DNA of 57,057 bases, from assembly GCF_913058315.1 (NCBI RefSeq), contig NZ_CAJXQY010000015.1, positions 1 through 57,057 of the forward strand. The letters are read 5' to 3'. Position 1 is the stretch's first letter. Each line of letters starts with the position of its first letter. Of this stretch, positions 27,737 through 35,773 are shown in pieces. The stretch is from an uncultured Alteromonas sp. Its GTDB lineage: Bacteria; Pseudomonadota; Gammaproteobacteria; Enterobacterales; Alteromonadaceae. Below the pieces are notes generated by a model. It was not told where the DNA came from, did no database searches, and worked only from the letters and a program-made list of their open reading frames with translations. Position numbers and translations under genes: made by a program.

Positions 27737-28279
27737 ATGCGAAATAAATCAGTGTCGTGGTTGCTTGTACCTGCGCTAATGGCGTTTTCTGGCGTCAGCA
27801 TGGCACAGCAAAGCACCGTTGAGTCGACTGAAGCGCCGGCGAAAGTCGAAATTACCTGGCAAGATCCCAAGTCGTATACCGATGTCAGACCCAGTAACGA
27901 ATCACGCAAAGGTTTTCGTAATCGTGTCTTTAACTCGCTGGACAAATACTTCAACAAATTGGCTGAAGCGCTGCCGGAAGGGCAAACTCTACAAGTAACC
28001 GTTACCGATCTGGATTTGGCCGGAGAAGTGTGGCCGACCATGCGCGCGGGTGCTTTTGATATTCGTATTATTGATACGGTGTATATCCCGCGGATGGAAT
28101 TTAGTTATCAGCTGAAAGAAGGTAACAAAGTGGTGAAGTCTGCCGAGGTTAACATTAAGGAAATGGCTTTTATGAACCGTATCAGCCGCGCACGCAGCAG
28201 CGATCCTTTCCGTTATGAGAAAGACATGATCAAGCGCTGGTTTGATGACGAGTTTGAAGACTCTATTGCCAGAAATTAA
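27737..28279 (+). CDS. DUF3016 domain secreted protein
   Basis: A 180-residue exported protein with a signal peptide (about 1-23, cut after SMA). Its DUF3016 core includes WQDPKSYTDVRP, the LQVTVTDLDLAGEV strand and the DIRIIDTVYIPRMEFSYQL stretch. The function of DUF3016 is not known. The ATG follows a G6 run that forms the ribosome-binding region, and a clear terminator follows the gene, so it is likely monocistronic. Confidence 0.85.
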   Translation: MRNKSVSWLLVPALMAFSGVSMAQQSTVESTEAPAKVEITWQDPKSYTDVRPSNESRKGFRNRVFNSLDKYFNKLAEALPEGQTLQVTVTDLDLAGEVWPTMRAGAFDIRIIDTVYIPRMEFSYQLKEGNKVVKSAEVNIKEMAFMNRISRARSSDPFRYEKDMIKRWFDDEFEDSIARN

Positions 28280-28285
28280 TCGCTG

Positions 28286-28310
28286 AAGGCCGCATAAAGC
28301 GGCCTTTTTT
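28286..28310 (+). terminator. Rho-independent terminator of the DUF3016 gene
   Basis: An 8-bp GC-rich stem (AAGGCCGC with GCGGCCTT) closes a 5-base loop (ATAAA) and runs into a T tract (28305-28310), seven bases after the stop codon. Confidence 0.9.
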
Positions 28311-28326
28311 GTGCGTTAAATCAGGC

Positions 28327-30087
28327 TCAGAGGTAATCGAACTCACTACCCTGCAACGCTAGCAAAGTCGCGGCAGGCGCTAACATTGCGGCCTTATGAG
28401 CGGATGTACGCGGCAGGATTCGTTGCAGATAAAAGTCGCAGGTTTTCTGTTTGCCTGCTGCCAGTACCGGGTTATCGCTTTGCGCCGCGCAATCTGCCAT
28501 GGAATACCACAAAACCCCCAGCAAACAGTAACCGCTGTAGGCCAGGTAATCACAGGCACCGCCCGCAGCCTCTACCGCAGAGAAGGTTTTTACCTGCAGT
28601 GAAGTTTGATACCACTCGTTAAGCAATGCAGAGGCCTGTTGCTGCGCTTCGCCATCAGCCATCGCCTCCACCAGTTCCGCCAAAGCATTTCGGGTGACAC
28701 CCAGCATATCGCCCCGGTCGCGGGTTAGCTTACGGCCAATCAGATCGAGTGACTGAATACCATTGGTGCCTTCATATAACATAGCTATACGCACATCACG
28801 CATGAGTTGTTCCATGCCCCATTCGCGAATATAACCGTGCCCGCCAAATATCTGAATCCCCAGGCTGGTAGACTCCAGTCCGGTATCGGTCATAAAAGCC
28901 TTACAGATAGGGGTTAGAAATTGCAGGATCGCCTCTGCATCATCATGGGCCTTGCCTGATGAGTTATGGGCAATATCCATGTATTTGGCATACAGCATCG
29001 CTAAAGCCCGGTTGCCCTCAGTCAGTGCTTTCTGGGTGAGTAGCATTCGCGCAATGTCGGGTTGATAAACAATTGCATCAGCTTTGGAATCCGGTTGTTG
29101 TACTCCCTGTGGTGCGCGGGATTGCAGGCGCTCGCGAGCATAAGTTAAGGCACCCTGAAATGAAGCTTCTGAAGCGCCAAGGCCCTCAAGGCCAACCTGA
29201 AAACGGGCGTCATTCATCATGGTAAACATACAGGCCAGACCACAATGTGGCTCGCCAACCAGCCAGCCTTTGGCACCATCAAAATTCATCACACAGGTGG
29301 GGCTGGCCTTAATGCCCATTTTTTTCTCCAGCGCGCTGGGCGAGAGAGCATTGCGTTCGCCCGGAGTGCCGTTATCATCAAGCAGAAATTTGGGCACCAG
29401 AAACAGGCTGATGCCTTTCACACCGGCAGGCGCATCGGGTAACCGGGCCAACACCATATGAATAATATTGTCAGTCCAGTCATGATCGCCGGCAGTAATA
29501 AAAATTTTACTGCCGGTAATGATGTAGCTACCGTCTTCAGCGGGTTCTGCCTTTGTGGCAAGCAGGCTTAAATCACTGCCAGCCTGTGGCTCGGTAAGAT
29601 TCATTGTACCGGTCCATTGGCCGCTAACCAGCTTTTCCAGATACAGCGCCTTGAGTTCATCGGAAGCATGTTTGGTGACGGCAAGCACCGCGCTCTCGGT
29701 GAGCATGGTGGTTAAGCGCCAGCTGAGGTTCGCTGAGTTAAGCATTTCGTGTACGGGCACGGCCATGGAATAGGGGAGTCCTTGTCCGCCATATTCAATA
29801 TCGCCGAGCATGGCATTCCAGCCATTGTCTACGTAACTTTGATAGGCGGCAGCAAATCCATCGGGGGTTACTACCTGGCCGTTATTCAGTTTACAGCCCT
29901 GTTCGTCGCCTTCCCGGTTCAGCGGTGCAACCACATCGGTTGCAAATTTACCACCTTGCTCAATAACTTCCAGCGCCAGTTCGGCATCAAATTCCTCGAG
30001 CCCTAACGACTGATAAAGCGAGTCGATGTTGAGCCAGTCTTTAACTAAAAATGTAAAATCAGCGAGCGGCGGGGTGTATGCCGGCAT
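28327..30087 (-). CDS. Acyl-CoA dehydrogenase (DmdC-like, C-terminal extended)
   Basis: A 586-residue flavoprotein, longer than classic acyl-CoA dehydrogenases (about 380). It has the ACAD N, middle (TGTMNLTEPQAGSDL) and C domains, with catalytic-base motif YEGTNGIQSLDLIGRK, plus the extra C-terminal domain. This architecture is shared with 3-methylmercaptopropionyl-CoA dehydrogenase (DmdC) and long- or branched-chain relatives. It dehydrogenates an acyl-CoA at the alpha-beta position, passing electrons to ETF. AAGGAG precedes the ATG. Size alone does not separate DmdC from general beta-oxidation, and no other DMSP genes are nearby. Confidence 0.9.
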   Translation of the reverse strand: MPAYTPPLADFTFLVKDWLNIDSLYQSLGLEEFDAELALEVIEQGGKFATDVVAPLNREGDEQGCKLNNGQVVTPDGFAAAYQSYVDNGWNAMLGDIEYGGQGLPYSMAVPVHEMLNSANLSWRLTTMLTESAVLAVTKHASDELKALYLEKLVSGQWTGTMNLTEPQAGSDLSLLATKAEPAEDGSYIITGSKIFITAGDHDWTDNIIHMVLARLPDAPAGVKGISLFLVPKFLLDDNGTPGERNALSPSALEKKMGIKASPTCVMNFDGAKGWLVGEPHCGLACMFTMMNDARFQVGLEGLGASEASFQGALTYARERLQSRAPQGVQQPDSKADAIVYQPDIARMLLTQKALTEGNRALAMLYAKYMDIAHNSSGKAHDDAEAILQFLTPICKAFMTDTGLESTSLGIQIFGGHGYIREWGMEQLMRDVRIAMLYEGTNGIQSLDLIGRKLTRDRGDMLGVTRNALAELVEAMADGEAQQQASALLNEWYQTSLQVKTFSAVEAAGGACDYLAYSGYCLLGVLWYSMADCAAQSDNPVLAAGKQKTCDFYLQRILPRTSAHKAAMLAPAATLLALQGSEFDYL

Positions 30088-30219
30088 AACATTCTCCTTT
30101 GTTCAATCTGCTCTGATTGTTTGCTATCGATACCATACAACGCCTGTATGAAATGCAAAATCACAGTCTGTCATTAACTTGAGCCAGCGCAATAAAGCCA
30201 CTTCCGGCTGGCTGGTCAG

Positions 30220-30777
30220 TCAGGGTTTTTCTGCTGCCTGCACGAACGCATTTCTGAGCGGAATCAGATCATCTTTAAAACGTAATGCGTCATCCGTTAT
30301 TTCAAACGGGTTTACCCGCAGCAGTTCTTCGGCCTCAACGGTAGCCCACGCCGGTGCGGGCACCCGCTCGGCAAGGGCTGTCAGAGAATCATCGCCCTGA
30401 CAATGAAAGATCGGCATCCCCGAAGAGGAGTAAGTCAGCAACCTGCCTACTTCGAGGTTGAAGCCGGTCTCTTCCCAGGTTTCCCGGTGTGCTGCACAAC
30501 GGGCAGATTCGCTGCCCTTAACGCCTCCCGCCGGGAAGTCGAGTTTGCCCGACAGGCGGTGTCGAATCATCAGAATACTGTTTTCAATTCTGATCAGACA
30601 GGCGGCAGCTTTAACATTCTCTGCAGAAGGTATTTGGCTCGCGGTCTCAGAAACTCGGCAGCTTGGAGCAGACGGGGAGAGAGGTTGGCAACCCAAAAAC
30701 GTTAAAACACAGATTATTACTGTTAAACGCGCTCTCTTAACGAGGTTATCGGGTAAAATTAAGCCGTTGGTTAACAT
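30220..30777 (-). CDS. Exported or membrane-anchored NUDIX hydrolase
   Basis: A 185-residue protein with a perfect Nudix box (G-x5-E-x7-RETWEETGF at about 88-110), which binds the metal and hydrolyses nucleoside diphosphate-X bonds. Unusually, the N-terminus has a hydrophobic stretch (17-30, TVIICVLTFLGC) ending at a Cys in a weak lipobox-like context, so it may be exported or anchored. The ATG at 30777 has no clear ribosome-binding site. It is divergent from the RND adaptor gene with a short gap. Substrate unknown. Confidence 0.8.
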   Translation of the reverse strand: MLTNGLILPDNLVKRARLTVIICVLTFLGCQPLSPSAPSCRVSETASQIPSAENVKAAACLIRIENSILMIRHRLSGKLDFPAGGVKGSESARCAAHRETWEETGFNLEVGRLLTYSSSGMPIFHCQGDDSLTALAERVPAPAWATVEAEELLRVNPFEITDDALRFKDDLIPLRNAFVQAAEKP

Positions 30778-30842
30778 TTATTATTAAATTCCGGTGCCCG
30801 CTGATGACAACAAGGTTGGGTTCCAGTATAGCAGGATTGATT

Positions 30843-31910
30843 ATGGCATTGGGTAAAAAGCTGTCGCCGCTGTTTTTTGGTTTGGTGTTACTGGTAGGGT
30901 TGCTGGCTTTTCTTAACTGGCCTCAGGAGCAAGCCGGTCAGACAATGGCCAAAAAGCTCACGCCGGTTAAAGTGTACGAAGCTTCTAATAAGTTGTTTCC
31001 GGTTACCATTGATGCACTGGGCACTGCCACGGCCAATGAATCCGTTACGCTAACGGCCCAGGTGGCCGATACGGTTACCCGCGTTTTGTTCGATGATGGT
31101 GATAAGGTCGAGGCTGGCCAATTGCTGGTACAACTGAACAACAAAGAAGAAGTGGCCCGTGTCGCTCAGTTACAGGTAAGTTTGGAAGAAGCGAAACGTC
31201 AGCTTAGCCGAATTAAAAACCTGGCCAAAACCAGTGCAGCTTCAGAGCAATTGCTGGATGAGCAACAGGCGCTGGTAAAATCGCTGGAAGCGCAAATTGC
31301 GGTGGCCAATGCGCAGCTGGATGATTTGCAAATTAAAGCCCCATTTAATGGCCGTCTTGGGATCCGCCGGGTGAGTGTGGGGTCGTTGGTGCGTCCTGCC
31401 GATGAAATCACAACACTTGATGATATCAGTGTTATCAAGGTCGACTTTAACGTGGCTGAAAATCACCTGGCCAGTATGGCACTGGGCCAGAAAGTAACAG
31501 CAACGTCAGTGGCCTATCCAGGCCGCGAGTTCAGCGGTGAAATTACCGCTATAGACTCGCGTATTGATCCGGTGACCCGCTCTATTTTATCCCGCGCAGT
31601 AATTAATAATCCGGAGTCTGAATTGCGCCCGGGCATGTTAATGCAGGTCACTATCGAAAAGCAGGTACTTGATACCCTGGTGATCCCCGAAGAAGCACTG
31701 GTGCCCAATGCCGACAAGCAGTTTGTTTACGTAGTCGCCGAGAATAATGTGGTCTCTGAGCGGGAAGTCATTGTGGGAGAACGCCGTCCGGGCTGGGTGC
31801 AAATTGTGAAAGGTCTGAATGCGGGCGAACAGATTATTGTTGAAGGGACGTTGCGGGTACGCGACGGATCTGAGGTGAGAGTCCTTAATCGCGATACGCT
31901 GGAGAGCTAA
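30843..31910 (+). CDS. RND efflux periplasmic adaptor (membrane fusion protein)
   Basis: A 355-residue HlyD/AcrA-family adaptor. An N-terminal membrane anchor (about 7-27) is followed by lipoyl half-motifs (VLFDDGDKVEAGQLLVQL and IKAPFNGRLGIRRVSVGSLV), a coiled-coil hairpin (about 95-150), a beta-barrel and a membrane-proximal domain. It links the inner-membrane pump to an outer-membrane channel, not encoded here. The ATG at 30843 has AGGA seven bases upstream; an earlier ATG at 30804 has none. The pump gene follows after three bases. Confidence 0.92.
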   Translation: MALGKKLSPLFFGLVLLVGLLAFLNWPQEQAGQTMAKKLTPVKVYEASNKLFPVTIDALGTATANESVTLTAQVADTVTRVLFDDGDKVEAGQLLVQLNNKEEVARVAQLQVSLEEAKRQLSRIKNLAKTSAASEQLLDEQQALVKSLEAQIAVANAQLDDLQIKAPFNGRLGIRRVSVGSLVRPADEITTLDDISVIKVDFNVAENHLASMALGQKVTATSVAYPGREFSGEITAIDSRIDPVTRSILSRAVINNPESELRPGMLMQVTIEKQVLDTLVIPEEALVPNADKQFVYVVAENNVVSEREVIVGERRPGWVQIVKGLNAGEQIIVEGTLRVRDGSEVRVLNRDTLES

Positions 31911-31913
31911 ATC

Positions 31914-34900
31914 ATGTGGTTATCAGACGTATCGGTAAAACGGCCGGTTTTTGCCTCGGTAGTTAACTTGCTGCTGATTATTTTTGGCATTGTGTCTTTT
32001 TCTATGTTGTCGCTGCGTGAGTATCCGGATATCGATCCGCCTATCGTTAGCATCAATACCAACTACCCGGGGGCGTCGGCCAATATCGTTGAAACCCGGA
32101 TTACCCAGTTGCTCGAAGATCGTATCAGTGGCATCGAGGGCATAAAAAACATTACCTCAACCAGCCGTAACGGGCGCTCCGATATCACCATCGAATTTGA
32201 ATTGTCGCGGGATATCGATGCGGCGTCTAATGATGTGCGGGAAAGAGTGAGTCGAGCGTTAAACAATCTGCCCGATCAGGCCGATCCGCCGGAGGTGTCG
32301 AAGTCCAACTCCGATGAACAGCCGGTAATGTGGTTTAACCTGCGTAGCACCAACCTCAACACCATGGAGCTAACCGATTACGCCGAACGGTATCTGGTCG
32401 ATCGCCTGTCGATTGTTAACGGCGTGGCCCGGGTGCGCATTGGTGGCGGCAGAACCTACGCCATGAAAGTGTGGCTCGACAGAACTGCCATGGCTGCCAG
32501 AGATGTCACGGTGGCCGATGTGGAGTCGGTGATCCGTTCTGAAAACGTTGAGTTACCGGCCGGTCAGGTTGAGTCGTTAAACCGTGATTTTGAGGTGCGG
32601 GTAGCGCGAAGCTTCCTGACCCCGGAAGACTTTGCGGCGCTTACCGTAGCCATTGGCGCCGACGGCTACCTGGTGCGTTTAGGTGATATCGCTAAGGTTG
32701 AGCTTACCGCGGTGGAGGATGAAACCGAGTTTCGTGGTGACGGCGTTAACATGATAGGCCTCGGTATTATCAAGCAGTCTAAAGCCAATACGCTCGAAGT
32801 CGCCCGGGCTGCGCGTGAGCAAATAGCGCGCATCGAGCAAAGTCTGCCGGATAACATCTTTATTGTGCCAAGCTATGACTCGTCGGTGTTTATCGAACAG
32901 TCTATCTCCGAGGTATACAACACGTTGGGGATTGCCATGTTGCTGGTGGTAGTGGTTATCTACTTATTTTTAGGGAATGTCAGTGCCACCCTTATCCCGG
33001 CGGTTACCGTGCCGGTTTCTCTGATTGCTGCGTTTATCGTTATGCTGGCACTGGGCTTTTCCATTAACCTGTTAACCCTGCTGGCGATGGTACTGGCCAT
33101 TGGTTTAGTTGTGGACGACGCTATCGTGGTGCTGGAAAACATTCACCGGCGTATCGAAATGGGTGAGCCTGCCATTCTGGCCGCTTATCGGGGCACCCGA
33201 GAAGTAGGGTTTGCCGTAATTGCTACCACCCTGGTGCTGATTTCGGTGTTTGTTCCGCTGGTTTTCTTAGAAGGTAATGTGGGGCGCTTATTTACTGAGT
33301 TTGCCCTGGCCATTGCCGCTGCGGTGGCTTTCTCCAGCGTAACAGCACTAACCTTATCGCCTATGCTGGGCTCCATTTTACTTAAGAAAAGTGAGCGTTC
33401 GGGGTTTGGCAGCTGGCTGGATAACAGCTTCAAAAAGCTCGAAGCCGGCTATTTTAACAGCCTGGGTAAAACCATTCACCAGCCCATTGTGATGATGCTT
33501 TTACTGGCCGTCGCCGTAGGTCTGATTTTCCAGTTACAGCAACGTATACCTGCAGAGTTTACCCCTAAGGAAGACCGCAGTAATTTCTTTATAATTATGC
33601 AGTCTCAGGAAGGCGCAAGCTTTGAGAGTAACTCCCGCAACCTCAAACAAGTTGAAGACATTGTGATGGAATACCGCGAAGCCGGTGAACTCGACCGCGT
33701 GCTGGTTCGTGCGCCGGGCTGGGGTGGCCGTGCCGGTATTGTGGTGGTGGGCGTAGTGCCCTGGGATCAAAGGGATCGCAGCTCCTTTGAGATCATGGAT
33801 GAAATCAGTGAACGGCTGAATGTTATTCCTGATGTACGTGCCTTTGCCATTATGCGGGCTGGTATCGGGGGCGGCGGCTTTAGCCGGCCGGTACAGTTTG
33901 TATTGCAGGGCGATACCTATGAAAACCTCGCTGAATGGCGCGATACGCTTATCGAAAAAGCCTCAGAAAATCCTAAACTGGTGCGTATAGACTCCGATTA
34001 TAAATCCACTTCGCCACAGCTGCTTATCGAGATTGATAGAGATCGTGCTGCCGATTTAGGCGTTTCTATCAGTGATGTGGGCCGCACTCTGGAGACCATG
34101 TTGGGTCAGCGCCGGGTATCTACCTTCCTCGACCGTGGTGAAGAATACGACGTCATCATGGAAGGGGTTGAGTCGGAATTCAGAAGCCCTAACAGCATTG
34201 ACAACCTCTACGTTCGCTCCGGTTACACCGGTAAGCTGATCCCGCTGGATAACCTGCTATCCTTCAAGGAGCAGGCAACGTCTGCCCAGCTTAACCGTTA
34301 CAACCGCATGCGCTCGGTGACCATTTCTGCCAACCTGGCGGAAGATTATTCGCTGGGAGAAGCGCTGGCCTATCTGGAAAATATTGTAGAAACCGAGCTG
34401 CCCGATTCGGTGTCGATTGATTATAAAGGCGAGTCGCAGTTGTATCAGGAGTCCGGTAATTCATTTGTGTTCGTCTTCTTACTGGCACTGTCGATTACTT
34501 ATCTCATTCTGGCCGCGCAATTTGAAAGCTGGGTGCATCCTTTGGTCATTATGATGACCGTTCCGCTGGCCCTGCTGGGGGCGTTTATCGGGCTGTATTT
34601 TGCCGGTATGACGCTCAATATCTACAGTCAGATAGGACTGGTAATGCTCATTGGTCTGGCAGCTAAAAACGGTATATTAATTGTTGAGTTTGCCAATCAG
34701 TTGCGCGATGCCGGTGAGGAGTTTGAACAGGCTCTACGCAAAGCCTCAGCCATGCGTTTACGGCCCATCGTGATGACCGGTTTTACCACTGTATTCAGTA
34801 GTATCCCGCTGGTAATAGCCAGCGGCGCCGGGGCGGAGAGTCGCATGGCTATTGGTATGGTGATCTTCGCCGGTGTGCTGGTCTCGGCTTTCTTAACTTT

Positions 34901-35015
34901 ATACATAGTGCCCACCGCCTATTACTGGATGGCTCGACACACCGGCTCACCACTTAAGCGTACGCACAAGCTGGAAGATCTGGATGAAGAAATTCCTTAT
35001 GTGAAAGGGGAGTGA
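31914..35015 (+). CDS. RND multidrug efflux permease (HAE1 family)
   Basis: A 1033-residue proton-driven pump with the 12-TM, two-large-periplasmic-loop layout. Family markers include the N-terminus SVKRPVFASVVNLLL, TM4 GLVVDDAIVVLENIHRR with the proton-relay Asp pair, and the C-terminal GLAAKNGILIVEFANQLRD with its essential Lys. Length is typical. It forms a two-gene operon with the adaptor; no TolC-like gene or local regulator is seen. The gene ends just upstream of a repeat-filled intergenic region. Confidence 0.96.
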   Translation: MWLSDVSVKRPVFASVVNLLLIIFGIVSFSMLSLREYPDIDPPIVSINTNYPGASANIVETRITQLLEDRISGIEGIKNITSTSRNGRSDITIEFELSRDIDAASNDVRERVSRALNNLPDQADPPEVSKSNSDEQPVMWFNLRSTNLNTMELTDYAERYLVDRLSIVNGVARVRIGGGRTYAMKVWLDRTAMAARDVTVADVESVIRSENVELPAGQVESLNRDFEVRVARSFLTPEDFAALTVAIGADGYLVRLGDIAKVELTAVEDETEFRGDGVNMIGLGIIKQSKANTLEVARAAREQIARIEQSLPDNIFIVPSYDSSVFIEQSISEVYNTLGIAMLLVVVVIYLFLGNVSATLIPAVTVPVSLIAAFIVMLALGFSINLLTLLAMVLAIGLVVDDAIVVLENIHRRIEMGEPAILAAYRGTREVGFAVIATTLVLISVFVPLVFLEGNVGRLFTEFALAIAAAVAFSSVTALTLSPMLGSILLKKSERSGFGSWLDNSFKKLEAGYFNSLGKTIHQPIVMMLLLAVAVGLIFQLQQRIPAEFTPKEDRSNFFIIMQSQEGASFESNSRNLKQVEDIVMEYREAGELDRVLVRAPGWGGRAGIVVVGVVPWDQRDRSSFEIMDEISERLNVIPDVRAFAIMRAGIGGGGFSRPVQFVLQGDTYENLAEWRDTLIEKASENPKLVRIDSDYKSTSPQLLIEIDRDRAADLGVSISDVGRTLETMLGQRRVSTFLDRGEEYDVIMEGVESEFRSPNSIDNLYVRSGYTGKLIPLDNLLSFKEQATSAQLNRYNRMRSVTISANLAEDYSLGEALAYLENIVETELPDSVSIDYKGESQLYQESGNSFVFVFLLALSITYLILAAQFESWVHPLVIMMTVPLALLGAFIGLYFAGMTLNIYSQIGLVMLIGLAAKNGILIVEFANQLRDAGEEFEQALRKASAMRLRPIVMTGFTTVFSSIPLVIASGAGAESRMAIGMVIFAGVLVSAFLTLYIVPTAYYWMARHTGSPLKRTHKLEDLDEEIPYVKGE

Positions 35016-35079
35016 TACTTTCATCCCGGCCCTCGAGCCGGAATGTCGAGTATGTTCTAGGGCTAAAATACTCCCGGTT

Positions 35080-35325
35080 ATCCCGGAAGGTCTAACGGAC
35101 CTATCCGGGATCTCCTCAAAAGTCAGACTGCCTTAAATTAGTCGAGCTATCCTATTTTCCTGTCATCCCGGAAGGTCCAACGGACCTATCCGGGATCTCC
35201 TAAAAAAGTCTGACTGCTTTAAACTAGGCGAGCTATCATATCTCTCTGTCATCCCGGAAGGTCCAACGGACCTATCCGGGATCTCCTAAAAAGTCTGACT
35301 TTCTTAAACAAGGCGAGCTATGGAT
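35080..35325. repeat. Three tandem REP-like units (about 85 bp each)
   Basis: Three 32-base palindromes at 35080-35111, 35165-35196 and 35251-35282, each with a related 50-base tail (CTCCT, A-rich, GACT, TTAAA, GCGAGCTAT), giving periods of 85 and 86. Each palindrome has an 8-bp outer stem (ATCCCGGA/TCCGGGAT), a 6-bp inner stem (AGGTCC/GGACCT; the first copy has a G-T wobble), a 3-base loop and one unpaired A on the 3' side. A GC palindrome at 35026-35041 (CCGGC-N6-GCCGG) may be a degenerate relative or the pump-operon terminator. The same element family recurs at 56801-56981. Confidence 0.92.
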
Positions 35326-35335
35326 GATTTATCAG

Positions 35336-35534
35336 CTTTTTGTCGGGGTGCCGACAGCACCCAGGGGTGGCAGTGAGGCCACCCCTGGACCCCGCTCAGT
35401 TCTACGTGTCGAAAAGCATACTGGCTGACAAAAAGGTAAAACCTAACGAGGCAGAGCGGGCGTCCTGCCCGCGCTGCCCTGGCTCGTCGTCCTTGACGAG
35501 CCTACGCTTTCCCTGATCTTTTTGTCAGCCAGTA
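35336..35534. repeat. Composite of nested hairpins bounded by CTTTTTGTC motifs
   Basis: CTTTTTGTC (35336-35344), its complement GACAAAAAG (35427-35435) and CTTTTTGTC again (35518-35526) divide the stretch in two. The right half has 17-bp perfect terminal inverted repeats (35419-35435 with 35518-35534). Hairpins inside: GGGTGC/GCACCC (35346-35362, alternative to TGTCGG/CCGACA at 35341-35356), an 11-bp perfect stem (35361-35388), a 12-bp stem with one mismatch (35450-35478, loop GTCCT) and an 8-bp perfect stem (35481-35502, loop GTCCTT). There is no open reading frame of note. It could be a small non-autonomous element or a structured RNA. Confidence 0.8.
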
Positions 35535-35726
35535 ATTCGCCACAACAGAACCACAGTAAAAGCAGGTAGTATACGAGCCAATTTGCTTTTCAAGTAGATA
35601 TTGGCTCCTCCACAGCGGTTGTTTTAGTCGTAGTCCCCCACTTTATACAGCCAGTAATTCGCCACAATAGAACCACAAAAAGCAGGTTGTTTATAATCCC
35701 GTTGCCTTTCACAGAGATACCGGCTC
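35526..35726. repeat. Degenerate direct duplication, period 122 bp
   Basis: The segment at 35526-35607 recurs at 35648-35726. The first 20 bases are identical (CAGCCAGTAATTCGCCACAA), then both read AGAACCACA, AAAAGCAGGT, TTGC, TTTCA, AGATA and GGCTC with small changes and one 3-4 base indel. Copy 1 carries an 8-bp hairpin (GAGCCAAT at 35575-35582 with ATTGGCTC at 35600-35607); next to copy 2 there is ATACCGGC/GCCGGTAT (35717-35738). The first copy overlaps the terminal repeat of the preceding composite element. Confidence 0.8.
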
Positions 35727-35773
35727 ATGGGCCGGTATGACTGTACTTTTTTTGAGGATGGTTATAGCTGTCA

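Noticed and set aside
28327-30087. Assignment of the acyl-CoA dehydrogenase as a DMSP demethylation enzyme
   Set aside because: DmdC-like architecture alone does not separate it from other long acyl-CoA dehydrogenases, and dmdA, dmdB or dmdD are not nearby.
35080-35325. Tandem repeats that might suggest a CRISPR array
   Set aside because: Only three units, period 85-86 with related rather than unique spacers, palindromic 32-mers and no cas genes nearby; these are REP-like units.
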